A stretch of DNA of 64,000 nucleotides from Candidatus Pseudomonas phytovorans (GTDB lineage Bacteria; Pseudomonadota; Gammaproteobacteria; Pseudomonadales; Pseudomonadaceae), in contig CP119325.1 of the NCBI GenBank assembly GCA_029202525.1, positions 2,578,001-2,642,000 on the forward strand, given 5' to 3'. Of the stretch, positions 36,214 to 44,550 are shown piece after piece. A model generated the notes under the pieces. That model saw nothing but the letters and a program-made list of their open reading frames with translations, did not search any database and had not been told where the DNA came from. Position 1 is the first letter of the stretch. Each line of letters begins with the position of its first letter. The translations under genes and the position numbers were made by a program.

Positions 36214-37443
36214 TCAAGTCAGTTGAGGCATGGGAGCGATGCTGTCGACCTGGTCTTCAAGGCCCATGTCATGTGCTTTGGGAACTGCCAGCCAATAGGC
36301 CATGAGCATGCCGAGGAGGCCGCCGCTGAGCTTGCCGATGATCAGCGGGAGGATGATCGAGGGCTGGAAGTTAGCGGAGTAGGCCAGGTGGTCGCCGAAC
36401 GTGAATGCTGCGCAAACCGCGAACGCGATGACCATCACTTTGTCTTTAGGAGGCATTTCCTCAACCAGGCGGAACATTGCCAGCACGTTGGCAGAAGCCG
36501 CCAGCACGCCGGCTGCACCCACTGCCGACATCCCGAAACGAGCTGCGACTACCTCGATCGGTTTTGAGAGGAACCGCTTGATCAGGTACACCATTGGGAA
36601 CGCGCCGCACAGCATGATGCCGATATAGCCGGCAGTCTCAAGTGCACGGAACTGATCTTGTGCGTCAGCGATGACTGGCGCAAAGCCCCAGCTTCCAAAC
36701 ACAGTGCTGAAGAAAGAGGTGAAGTATTCGACGATGGACGCCACTAAAACCAGCGTCACTGCCGCGTACATCAGCTTCCCAAGGCTGAGGAACACGCTGA
36801 TCATAAGCTTAGGGAAGTAGCGCAGTGCTGCCGCGAGCGAGGCGCAGAACAGGATAAGTGGCATCAGGTTCTGTACGAGCATCGGCCAGGTAAAATTCAG
36901 AGGGAGGGTAGCGTCGCCCGTGGTGGTGATTTCGGGGCGCACACTTACTCCGGTGAACTGCATGGTCATCGCGATGATCAGAATGCTTAGCGGGACAGTC
37001 AGAAGGCCTGCCATAACGCCCAGCGCCATGTACTTGTGATCTACCTTGCGCAACATTGCCAAGCCAACAGGGATCACAAAGATGATCGTTGCACCGGACT
37101 GAAAGCCTGTGATGAGGCCCAGGATCCAGCCCTCAGGGCTTTGCGCCAGAGTATGAGCCAGGTGGTAGCCACCCATGTCAGCCGCAATGAAGAGCGCTCC
37201 AGCAATTCCGGGATCGGCGCCCACCGCTTCGAAGAACGGGGCGATGAAATGGTTGATGAAGCTGGCGATATAGGGGATGGAGGCCATGATCCCTGCGACG
37301 GGGATAAAAATAGGCCCAATGCTATGAAGCCCGGCGACAAACTCTTTGCCTAGTTCACATTCAGCATTATAGATGGATGCGACCGCACCTATGACAGCGC
37401 ACGCCATGATGACGTAGATTACGTAAGTACCGATGTTTTCCAT
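36214..37443 (-). CDS. EutH-type ethanolamine permease, copy 2
   Basis: A 409-residue inner-membrane protein clearly paralogous to the product of 4284-5528. Shared blocks include GKEF-x2-G-HSIGPIFIPVAGIMA, AADMGGYHLA, HKYMALGVMAGLL, QDQFRALE-x-AGY, and DHLAYSANFQP. Both belong to the EutH family of ethanolamine carriers. Leftward gene with AGAGGCAG before its ATG, flanked by an acetyltransferase and a deleted lacI. It has no amine-catabolism neighbour at this site. A different ligand from copy 1 is possible. Confidence 0.87.
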   Translation of the reverse strand: MENIGTYVIYVIMACAVIGAVASIYNAECELGKEFVAGLHSIGPIFIPVAGIMASIPYIASFINHFIAPFFEAVGADPGIAGALFIAADMGGYHLAHTLAQSPEGWILGLITGFQSGATIIFVIPVGLAMLRKVDHKYMALGVMAGLLTVPLSILIIAMTMQFTGVSVRPEITTTGDATLPLNFTWPMLVQNLMPLILFCASLAAALRYFPKLMISVFLSLGKLMYAAVTLVLVASIVEYFTSFFSTVFGSWGFAPVIADAQDQFRALETAGYIGIMLCGAFPMVYLIKRFLSKPIEVVAARFGMSAVGAAGVLAASANVLAMFRLVEEMPPKDKVMVIAFAVCAAFTFGDHLAYSANFQPSIILPLIIGKLSGGLLGMLMAYWLAVPKAHDMGLEDQVDSIAPMPQLT

Positions 37444-37753
37444 TCACTGCCTCTTTTTGTAAGAGTTGTTTATTGGCAGAACTGAATTCTTAAATGCTTG
37501 ATTATTTTTATTGGGTGGTGTTGCCCATGGAAAGGGGCATGTTGTGATCTTCGAGTCCTTGGATGAATCGTCTGGCTAACGGATTTCTGTTGAATCTCCT
37601 CTCGCTCCAACAACCCCCTGCATTGTCACTTTTCTAGGCTATGGCTGCATTTGAAAGATGTCTATATATCAAGAGATATAGTTTTTCCTAACAGATTGAT
37701 AAATATGACTTTTTTAGTTATTTGGCAGTGCTGGGATAGCCGCGCGTTCTGGG
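37444..37753. promoter_or_regulatory. Upstream region of eutH copy 2
   Basis: 310 AT-rich bases. A perfect inverted repeat TATATC-N4-GATATA at 37665-37680 matches the one at 9612-9627 in the amine/polyol region, so a common regulator is possible. The right end meets the deleted lacI, where GC content rises. Confidence 0.45.
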
Positions 37754-37946
37754 GTGAGGTTCGGAATCCCCAAGCCCTTTACCACCCTGGACGACGTCGC
37801 CAAAGCTGCGGGATGATGCTCAGGCCCAGGCGGCGGTCGACGCCTTGCAGACCATCCTGTCGGGCAACCCACGATGCAAGCGGCGTGTCGAAATGGCCGT
37901 GACGCTGATCGAACGTGCCTCTACGACTGTTCCGGCCAGTCAATAA
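37754..37946 (+). pseudogene. Internally deleted LacI-family regulator
   Basis: The left part reads KPFTTLDDVAKAAG, the start of a LacI helix-turn-helix and very like KRFSTLDDVAKAVG of the intact LacI at 31017. It then stops. In a second frame from 37815 the sequence continues as AAVDALQTILSGNP and RVEMAVTLIERASTT, the usual LacI C-terminus, ending at a stop at 37946. About 280 internal residues are missing and the frames differ, so the gene is dead. Its operators (O2-O4) remain around it. Confidence 0.8.
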
Positions 37947-38018
37947 TTATTCTCATTTTATTGGCTGCGTCAGATTGACTCACAATGTAACAATCCATAA
38001 CATTCCGCGCAGTTGATT

Positions 38019-38044
38019 AGCGGCCCATCGACGGCCGCTTTTTT
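38019..38044 (+). terminator. Terminator upstream of gcd
   Basis: Stem AGCGGCC/GGCCGCT with a 7-nt loop and six T. It would end transcripts from the deleted lacI. Layout and sequence resemble the pnt terminator plus operator at 35150-35199. Confidence 0.88.
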
Positions 38045-38055
38045 GTGCGCGCTCC

Positions 38056-38071
38056 ATGAGAGCGCTCTCAT
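38056..38071. promoter_or_regulatory. LacI-type operator O3 (gcd, distal)
   Basis: A perfect 16-bp palindrome ATGAGAGCGCTCTCAT, 12 bases after the terminator and about 190 bases before gcd. Centre-to-centre distance to O4 is 60 bases, which would suit looping or paired repressors. Confidence 0.75.
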
Positions 38072-38114
38072 TGTGCCGGCCATTACGGGTGCGTTCGCTC
38101 CAATAATGCCGTCA

Positions 38115-38132
38115 AATGAGAGCGATCTCATT
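38115..38132. promoter_or_regulatory. LacI-type operator O4 (gcd, proximal)
   Basis: AATGAGAGCGATCTCATT, the same palindrome with one mismatched position in the right half. It lies about 130 bases upstream of the gcd start codon. Confidence 0.65.
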
Positions 38133-38258
38133 GCGTGGCGCACCATGGATGGAACTGATGTCTTCAAGGCAGAGGCTTTTTGCGGACGCCCGGCGGCGGG
38201 CATTGCCGGGCGTGAATCTGAATGTACGGCCAAGGCCGTTAGGCGTGTAGGAAGAAAT

Positions 38259-40667
38259 ATGAAATTGAAGGTCGTCATACCGATTGCGATCGGTGCCATA
38301 TTGGCTTTGCTGGGGGCCGGCCTGGCACTAGGAGGCATCAAGCTGATCATGCTGGGCGGCAGCTGGTATTACCTGCTGGCTGGGGTGATGACGGCTGCCA
38401 GTGGCATCAGCCTGGTGCGCCGAAAGGTAGCCGCGACCTGGATCGCCTTGCTGTTGCTGGTCATCACCGCGCTATGGGCGTTCTGGGAGGTCGGTGCCGA
38501 TTTCTGGCAGTTGGTACCTCGCCTGATGACCTTCATCGTCATCGCACTGGTGCTGACATTGCTGGTTCCGCTGTTGGAAGGCAACCGCAAGTTTCTTGGC
38601 GTCGCGCCGCGAGCCGGCATCAGTCTGGCGCTGATTGCCAGCCTGGTCGGCTTTGGCGTCGGCATGTTCAAGCCGCACCCGACCGTGGTTGCCGAGAAAG
38701 GCACTAAGGCACCGGTGCTGGTGGCGGATGCCGGTGAAGCGGATGGTAACGACTGGACCGCCTACGGTCGAGGCACTCACGGGGACCGCTTCGCCCAGTT
38801 CGACCAGATCAACCAATCCAACGTCAAGGACTTGCAGGTCGCCTGGACCTTCCGCACCGGTGACATGGCAATCAACGGCGCCGAGTATCAGGGCACCCCG
38901 CTGAAGGTCGATGACACGGTGTACCTGTGCACGCCGCTCAACAAGGTGTTCGCCCTCGACCCGGTCAGCGGTGCCGAGAAGTGGAAGTACGATCCACAGA
39001 TCAAGGAAACGCCGTCCAACAAGAGCTGGAAGCGCTGCCGCGGTGTCGGTTACTACGATGCCGACAAGGCACCGCAGAACGCTTCCTCGCCGGCTGACCA
39101 GGCGGCAGAGGTTGCCGCCGCGCAGCCAGCCGAATGCCGTCGCCGCATCATCACTACCACTGTGGATGCCCGCCTTATCGCGCTGGATGCCGCCACCGGC
39201 AAGCCGTGCGAAGGCTTCGGCGAACATGGCCAGGTTGACCTGCTCAAGGGCATCGGCCCGAACACCGACGGCTCCTACTACCTGACCTCGGCGCCACTGG
39301 TGGCCGGCAACGTAGTGATCGTCGGCGGCAAGATCAACGACAACCTCAAGACCGGCGAACCCTCAGGTGTGACCCGCGGCTTCGACGTACGCACCGGCAA
39401 ACTGCTGTGGGCCTGGGATGCGCTGAACCCCAAACGCGGTGTGCCGCTGCCGGAAGGCGAGAACTACCCGAGCGACTCGCCCAACTTCTGGGGCACTGCC
39501 TCGTACGATCCGCAATTGGGCCTGGCCTACATCCCGACCGGTAACCAGACCCCAGACTTCTGGAATGGTGACCGCAACCCTGGCTCCGATGAGTACAACG
39601 ACTCGATCGTGGCCATCGACGTCAATACCGGCGTTGACAAGTGGCACTTCCGCACTGCCAACAACGACATGTTCGACTACGACGTGTCCGCGCAGCCGAT
39701 CCTCTATGACCTGCCCAACAAGGAAGGCGGCAAGACCCCGGTGGTGATTGCCCTGACCAAGCGTGGCCAGATCTTCGTACTTGATCGCCGCACTGGCACC
39801 CCGGTTTTCCCGGTAGAGCAACGCAAGGTCGCCACCGATGGCATGCCGGGCATGCGCATCTCGCCGACCCAACCGTACTCGCAGCTGTCGGTCGGTGCCG
39901 AGCGCTTCAAGGAATCGGACATGTGGGGCGGCACGGTCTTCGACCAGTTGATGTGCCGGATCGACTTCAAGGCCATGCGCTGGGAAGGCGAGTTCACCCC
40001 GCTGGTCGAAGGCCAGGCCACGCTGATCTATCCGGGCTACTACGGTGGTTTCAACTGGGGTGGCGGTGCGCTGGATGCATCCACCGGCACGCTGATCGTC
40101 AACGATATCCGCATGGCGCAGTGGGGCCGCTTCATCAAGCGTGAAGACGCCAAGCGTACCGGCCTCAAGCCAAGCACCGAGGGTGAGTACTCCGAGCAGT
40201 TGGGTACGCCGTGGGGCGTGGAGCGTTCGATGTTCGTCTCGCCACTGGGCGTGCCGTGCTTCAAGCCGCCGTTCGGCACCATGACCGCCATCGACCTGAA
40301 CAGCGGCAAGACCAAATGGCAAGTGCCGATGGGCTCGATCGAGGATGCGCCGGTCAAGGGCATCGTGCCAGGCGTGCACATCCCGCTGGGCATGCCGACC
40401 ATGGGGGGGCCGCTGGTGACCAAGGGTGGGCTGACTTTCTTCCACGGTACGCTGGACTACTACCTCCGAGCGCTGGACAACGACACCGGTGAAGAGCTGT
40501 GGCGTGGCCGCCTGCCGGTCGGTGGCCAGGGCGCGCCGATGTCCTACGTCGGCCGTGATGGCAAGCAATACATCGTCGTCACTGTGGGGGGAGCAACCCG
40601 GACGGGTACCAACGACAATCGCGGCGATTACGTGATTGCCTACGCCTTGCCGGACGCCAGCCACTAA
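38259..40667 (+). CDS. gcd: Membrane-bound PQQ-dependent glucose dehydrogenase
   Basis: An 802-residue quinoprotein. Five membrane helices occupy roughly the first 140 residues. A periplasmic PQQ beta-propeller follows from about residue 165 (WTAYGRGTHGDRFAQFDQIN), with tryptophan-docking-type repeats such as GVDKWHFRTANNDMFDYD and GKTKWQVPMG. It oxidises glucose to glucono-lactone in the periplasm and passes electrons to ubiquinone. The ATG at 38259 follows AGGAAG and gives the usual family length; the upstream in-frame extension from 38013 covers the operators and is rejected. Two LacI-type operators upstream imply repression. Confidence 0.95.
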   Translation: MKLKVVIPIAIGAILALLGAGLALGGIKLIMLGGSWYYLLAGVMTAASGISLVRRKVAATWIALLLLVITALWAFWEVGADFWQLVPRLMTFIVIALVLTLLVPLLEGNRKFLGVAPRAGISLALIASLVGFGVGMFKPHPTVVAEKGTKAPVLVADAGEADGNDWTAYGRGTHGDRFAQFDQINQSNVKDLQVAWTFRTGDMAINGAEYQGTPLKVDDTVYLCTPLNKVFALDPVSGAEKWKYDPQIKETPSNKSWKRCRGVGYYDADKAPQNASSPADQAAEVAAAQPAECRRRIITTTVDARLIALDAATGKPCEGFGEHGQVDLLKGIGPNTDGSYYLTSAPLVAGNVVIVGGKINDNLKTGEPSGVTRGFDVRTGKLLWAWDALNPKRGVPLPEGENYPSDSPNFWGTASYDPQLGLAYIPTGNQTPDFWNGDRNPGSDEYNDSIVAIDVNTGVDKWHFRTANNDMFDYDVSAQPILYDLPNKEGGKTPVVIALTKRGQIFVLDRRTGTPVFPVEQRKVATDGMPGMRISPTQPYSQLSVGAERFKESDMWGGTVFDQLMCRIDFKAMRWEGEFTPLVEGQATLIYPGYYGGFNWGGGALDASTGTLIVNDIRMAQWGRFIKREDAKRTGLKPSTEGEYSEQLGTPWGVERSMFVSPLGVPCFKPPFGTMTAIDLNSGKTKWQVPMGSIEDAPVKGIVPGVHIPLGMPTMGGPLVTKGGLTFFHGTLDYYLRALDNDTGEELWRGRLPVGGQGAPMSYVGRDGKQYIVVTVGGATRTGTNDNRGDYVIAYALPDASH

Positions 40668-40678
40668 ACCCTGAACCA

Positions 40679-40700
40679 GGCTGCAGGTATACCTGCAGCC
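40679..40700. repeat. 22-bp perfect palindrome after gcd
   Basis: Two 11-base arms (left arm GGCTGCAGGTA) form a perfect palindrome, 11 bases after the gcd stop and 16 before the winged-helix gene. No U-tract follows, so it may be a weak terminator or a binding site for the winged-helix protein. Confidence 0.6.
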
Positions 40701-40716
40701 GCCAGGTCCTGTAGAT

Positions 40717-41058
40717 ATGGCCAGATCATCCCAGTTGAAAGGTGTGTGGTTTTTCGCGGATCTCGCGGTGGACCCCACGAGCAGGGAAGCGGTATGCGGA
40801 GCGCGTCGGATAACAATGAAGGCGACGTCGTATAGAATCCTGGAATATCTGTTTCGTCACGCTGGCCAGCTTGTCAGTCGACGATCGATTTTCCTGAACG
40901 TCTGGGGCTACAACTTTGATCCCGGCACGAAAGTGCTGGAGGTGCAGTTGAGCTACCTTCGCCGCGTTCTCGTCGCTCTCGGCTGTGCTGTTGAAATTGA
41001 GACACATCGGGGTAGGGGGCTTACACTCCGAATATCGCCTCAGAGGCTGGATGACTAA
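40717..41058 (+). CDS. Stand-alone OmpR/PhoB-type winged-helix protein
   Basis: A 113-residue protein consisting only of a Trans_reg_C winged helix: MKATSYRILEYLFRHAGQLVSR, then FLNVWGYNFDPGTKVLEVQLSYLRR, then HRGRGLTL. It resembles the C-terminal half of CopR/CzcR-type regulators but has no receiver domain and no upstream remnant of one. It may be a decayed response regulator or an orphan DNA-binding protein. Composition is less GC-rich than gcd, which hints at a different origin. Confidence 0.65.
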   Translation: MARSSQLKGVWFFADLAVDPTSREAVCGARRITMKATSYRILEYLFRHAGQLVSRRSIFLNVWGYNFDPGTKVLEVQLSYLRRVLVALGCAVEIETHRGRGLTLRISPQRLDD

Positions 41059-41134
41059 CGGCTTATCCCTCCGATAGGTTCATAAGGTCGAGATGGCAAT
41101 CTCGCAGCTATCAGCTGAAGCGGGTGTTGAACGC

Positions 41135-42049
41135 CTAGGCAGCCGAAGAGAGCGTCCCCCGCATCTGCGCCACCAACTCCAACAGGATCGCTTTCACCGC
41201 TTGCGCCGGTACCGACAAGGGCAAGTGCGCAGACAGACACAGTGTCAGCGGTGCCTCAATCACTGGCTCAACAATGCGGCACATGTGCACGCCGTGCTCT
41301 GTACCCACCGCTTTTGCCGCCGATTCAGGCAGGATGGTCGCGGCAAAACGCTCGGCCACCGCGTTGCGCAGGGTGCTGGCCGACTCCACTTCAGCGATTA
41401 CTCTCGGGTGTAAGGCCTGACGAGCAAAGGCCTCATCCACCAGTTGCCGTACTACGTTGTATTGCCGCGGCAACAGCAGGTTCATTTGTGCAACCCGCGC
41501 CAGTGGAAGCTGCGGATGGTTGGCCAGTTCGTCGTCGGCGCTCACCAGGTACAGGGTTTCTCGTAGCAAAGGTACAAAGTTCAGTCCGTGGATTTCGCGC
41601 CCGCCGTACAGCACTGCCATGTCCATGCGCCCGCTCATGATCAGCTCACTGAGCGTGACGCCGTAGTTTTCATTCAGGTAGAGGGTAATGCCAGGGTGTA
41701 GCTCGCGCACACGCTTGAGCAAGGGAACTCCCAGGCTGGCGGCGGCTGTGCCGGGTGCAAGCCCCACCGAGACGTTGCCGGTCAGTGCCTGGCTGCTGGA
41801 CGTGACATCGCTCAGCGCCTGTTCGCACTGGCGCAGGATCAACTGGGCGTGGGCATAGAGTACCTTGCCGGCCTCGGTGGGCGTCACTCCGCGCTTGGTA
41901 CGAATCAACAGCTGCTGCTGCATTTCCGCTTCCAGCGTCACCAACTGCTGGCTCAGTGCCGGCTGGGCGATGTGCAGTACATCGGCGGCCTGGGTCAGGC
42001 TGCCAATATCGACGATCTTCACGAAGTACTTGAGGCGGCGCAGGTTCAT
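41135..42049 (-). CDS. LysR-family transcriptional regulator of the oxoproline cluster
   Basis: A 304-residue LysR protein. The helix-turn-helix occupies the first 60 residues (LRRLKYFVKIVDIGSLTQAA, then QPALSQQLVTLE), with a LysR substrate-binding domain after it. The ATG at 42049 gives the standard family start; the longer frame to 42208 covers the intergenic region. It is divergent from the MFS gene, with an ATAAG-N5-CTTAT site (42207-42221) between. The same site stands in front of other genes of the cluster, so this is the likely regulator. Effector perhaps 5-oxoproline or a lactam. Confidence 0.88.
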   Translation of the reverse strand: MNLRRLKYFVKIVDIGSLTQAADVLHIAQPALSQQLVTLEAEMQQQLLIRTKRGVTPTEAGKVLYAHAQLILRQCEQALSDVTSSSQALTGNVSVGLAPGTAAASLGVPLLKRVRELHPGITLYLNENYGVTLSELIMSGRMDMAVLYGGREIHGLNFVPLLRETLYLVSADDELANHPQLPLARVAQMNLLLPRQYNVVRQLVDEAFARQALHPRVIAEVESASTLRNAVAERFAATILPESAAKAVGTEHGVHMCRIVEPVIEAPLTLCLSAHLPLSVPAQAVKAILLELVAQMRGTLSSAA

Positions 42050-42294
42050 GGGCGTTGCTCGGGCTGTCTGTGTGGACGGAACTTTGCAAGCGGCGCGCCA
42101 GGTACGTGAGTGGCCATAAGGCAAGCCTATGACGGGGGTTTCGCCGATCCCGCAGCTGCGCGGCAGCACTCGAAGCGGGCGCCTGCGCCATTCTGGTGCG
42201 GGGGTCATAAGGCGGACTTATTCGTACAGAGCGAAGTCGTCTTGGTAACGGCTGGACCGCGCCCGTACCTTGACACTCAGCCTTCCCGTCAACC
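42050..42294. promoter_or_regulatory. Divergent lysR / MFS control region with ATAAG element 1
   Basis: ATAAG-GCGGA-CTTAT at 42207-42221 is followed after 6 bases by AGAGCGAAGTCGTCTTGG (42228-42245). Both parts and the 6-base spacing recur at other promoters of the cluster: 54136 rightward, and 50987 and 54109 leftward. T-N11-A symmetry is typical for LysR proteins. Confidence 0.7.
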
Positions 42295-43818
42295 GTGAGT
42301 GCCCCGATGATCGCCGAACCCGCTGCATTGAGCTTCCGCCAGGCCCTGTTGGCCATGCTGGGTATTTCGCTGGTATTGATGTTGTCGGCGCTGGACCAGA
42401 CGGTGATTGGCAACGCACTTCCAAGCATTGTCGCGCAGTTGCACGGCTTCGAACTGTACGCCTGGGTGGCCACCGGCTACCTGCTTTCGTCCATCGTCAC
42501 CATCCCGGTTTTCGGGCGGCTGGGCGACTATTACGGGCGCAAGCCCTTCGTGCTGATGGCCACGGTGATCTTCATGCTCGCATCGCTGATCTGCGCGCTG
42601 GCCCAGAGCATGCCTTGGCTGGTCGCCGGGCGGGTGTTGCAAGGCTTTGGCGGCGGCATGCTGATCGGCACCGCGTTCGCCTGTGTACCGGAGCTGTTTC
42701 CCGACACCCGGCAACGCCTGCGCTGGCAGTTGCTGCTGAGCGCGATGTTCAGCGTGGTCAATGCCATCGGCCCAGGCCTGGGCGGCTACCTGACTGGCCA
42801 GTTTGGCTGGCGCTCTGTGTTCTGGCTCAACCTGCCGTTGGGGCTGCTGGCGCTGTTCTTCGCGTGGCGCTACCTGCCGTGGTACCGGCCGCAAGTGCAT
42901 GCGCCCGCGCGCCTGGACTGGCTCGGCGCGGCGCTGATCGTGCTGGCCCTGGGCGGCCTGCAACTGTTCGTCGAGGGCCTGGGACGCAGCGCCACGGGCG
43001 TGAGCCTGGCGCTTGGCCTGTTGTCACTGCTGGCATTGCTGGCGTTGGTCTACCAGGAGCGCCGCTGCAGCGCACCGTTGCTGCCGGGGGCGCTGTTCAC
43101 CCAGCGCAGCATGCGCCTGTTGTTCAGCCTGGCGCTGCTGGCCGGCGGGGTGATGTTCACCCTGCTGTTCTACCTGCCACTGCTGCTGCAGGGCGGCTAC
43201 GGCTTTTCGCCGGAACAGGCCGGCATGTTGATCACGCCACTGGCGCTGAGCATCACCCTGGGGGCGATGGTCAACAGCCGGCTGATGACTCGCCTGGCCA
43301 ACCCCAACTGGCTGCCGTTGGCCGGCTTCACCAGCTTGTGCTGCGCCTGCGCCGGATTGGCCGCAGTGGGGTTGGGCAGCCACATGCATGTGCTGGCGGC
43401 ACTTATCTTACTGGCGGGGCTGGGACTGGGCTTCGTCTTGCTGAACCTGAGTGTATTCACCCAGACCCTCGCCGAACGCCAACATCTGGGCATCGCGACC
43501 GCCTTGCAGCAGTCGTTGCGATTGGTGGGCGGATTGATTGGCACTGCGTCGATGGGTTCGCTGGTCAACCTGCTTTACGCCGAGCGGATGCGTCTTGCAC
43601 TGGACACCATTGGCGAGTCCGCCGCCTTCGAGCGCCTGCGCGACCCGCAAGTGTTGATGAGTGGTGCCGCTTCATTGCCGGCCGAATGGCTCTTGCTGGC
43701 TCGCACTGCCCTGGCCCAAGCCATCGGCGCGGGGCTGCTGCTGTGTGCGCTGGCCGCGCTGTTGGCGATCTGGCTGACCTGGCGCCTGCCGCGGGTCGAC
43801 CTGCATGCCCGCCGCTGA
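42295..43818 (+). CDS. MFS transporter, DHA2 (14-helix) family
   Basis: A 507-residue major-facilitator protein with about fourteen helices and the DHA motifs: LDQTVIGNALPSI in helix 1, GRLGDYYGRKP in loop 2-3, and GPGLGGYLTGQFGWRSVFW in helix 5. The family mostly exports drugs, though some members export or import metabolites. GTG at 42295 is used; ATG at 42307 is an alternative. Neither has a strong ribosome site. First gene of a rightward unit with pxpB and pxpC, so transport of a lactam or amino-acid derivative is plausible. Confidence 0.87.
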   Translation: MSAPMIAEPAALSFRQALLAMLGISLVLMLSALDQTVIGNALPSIVAQLHGFELYAWVATGYLLSSIVTIPVFGRLGDYYGRKPFVLMATVIFMLASLICALAQSMPWLVAGRVLQGFGGGMLIGTAFACVPELFPDTRQRLRWQLLLSAMFSVVNAIGPGLGGYLTGQFGWRSVFWLNLPLGLLALFFAWRYLPWYRPQVHAPARLDWLGAALIVLALGGLQLFVEGLGRSATGVSLALGLLSLLALLALVYQERRCSAPLLPGALFTQRSMRLLFSLALLAGGVMFTLLFYLPLLLQGGYGFSPEQAGMLITPLALSITLGAMVNSRLMTRLANPNWLPLAGFTSLCCACAGLAAVGLGSHMHVLAALILLAGLGLGFVLLNLSVFTQTLAERQHLGIATALQQSLRLVGGLIGTASMGSLVNLLYAERMRLALDTIGESAAFERLRDPQVLMSGAASLPAEWLLLARTALAQAIGAGLLLCALAALLAIWLTWRLPRVDLHARR

Positions 43819-43848
43819 CCCTTACACCCTCCGTGACAGGAATTGCCA

Positions 43849-44550
43849 ATGAACCAACCCTTGCAAGCACCGGGGCCTTTCACCGTTCACCTTGCCGAGC
43901 CGGTGGCCCGTGTCTCGCTGATCGGCGCCCGCGCCTATCTGCTTGAAGCCCCGGGCGATCTCACCCTTGAGGCCCAGCGGCGGATCTGGGCGCTGTCGCA
44001 GACCCTGCTTGCGCTACCCGAGGTGGAAAGCACCGTGCCGGGCATGACCAACCTGCTGGTGTTGTACCGCCAGACTCCGCCAGAACCCGCGCCGGTCATC
44101 GAGGCATTGCAACAGTTGTGGGGTACGGCCGACCCGCTGCATCGGGCTGGGCGCACCCACGAGATCGCCGTGCACTACGGCGGCGAGCACGCCATCGACC
44201 TGCCAGCGCTGTGTGACTACGCCGGGCTCAGCGACCAGGAAGTGGTGCGCCGTCATCACCAGGCGCGCTACAGCGTGTTTGCCGTGGCCAGTGCGCCTGG
44301 CTTCGGCTACCTGGGTGGCCTCGACCCCGCCTTGTACATGCCGCGCAAGCAGGTGCCGTCGCTGCACATGCTCAAGGGCATGGTCACCATTGGCGGCATG
44401 CAGTCGGGCATCGCCGTGCTCGACGGGCCGAACGGCTGGAACTCGATCGGCTTTGCCGACACCGTGATGTTCGATGCCAGCGCCTCGCAACCTGCCTTGC
44501 TTGCCCCTGGCGATACTGTCTGTTTCCTGCCTGAGAGGATCGAATTGTGA
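43849..44550 (+). CDS. pxpB: 5-oxoprolinase subunit B (KipI/AHS1 family)
   Basis: A 233-residue protein of the AHS1 domain, related to part of urea carboxylase/allophanate enzymes. Recognisable motifs are EIAVHYGGEHAIDL, HHQARYSVFAVASAPGFGYLGGL and MPRKQVPS. With PxpC and PxpA it hydrolyses 5-oxoproline to glutamate using ATP. The ATG at 43849 follows AGGA; a TTG 6 bases earlier is possible. Its stop overlaps the GTG of pxpC. Confidence 0.9.
   Translation: MNQPLQAPGPFTVHLAEPVARVSLIGARAYLLEAPGDLTLEAQRRIWALSQTLLALPEVESTVPGMTNLLVLYRQTPPEPAPVIEALQQLWGTADPLHRAGRTHEIAVHYGGEHAIDLPALCDYAGLSDQEVVRRHHQARYSVFAVASAPGFGYLGGLDPALYMPRKQVPSLHMLKGMVTIGGMQSGIAVLDGPNGWNSIGFADTVMFDASASQPALLAPGDTVCFLPERIEL

Noticed and set aside
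38013..38258. N-terminal extension of gcd
   Set aside because: It would place two operators and a terminator inside the gene; the ATG at 38259 has AGGAAG and gives the normal length.
42270..43946. A 558-codon frame overlapping the MFS gene in another phase
   Set aside because: Arg/Ala/Gly-rich product typical of off-frame reading in GC-rich DNA; the MFS frame has family motifs.
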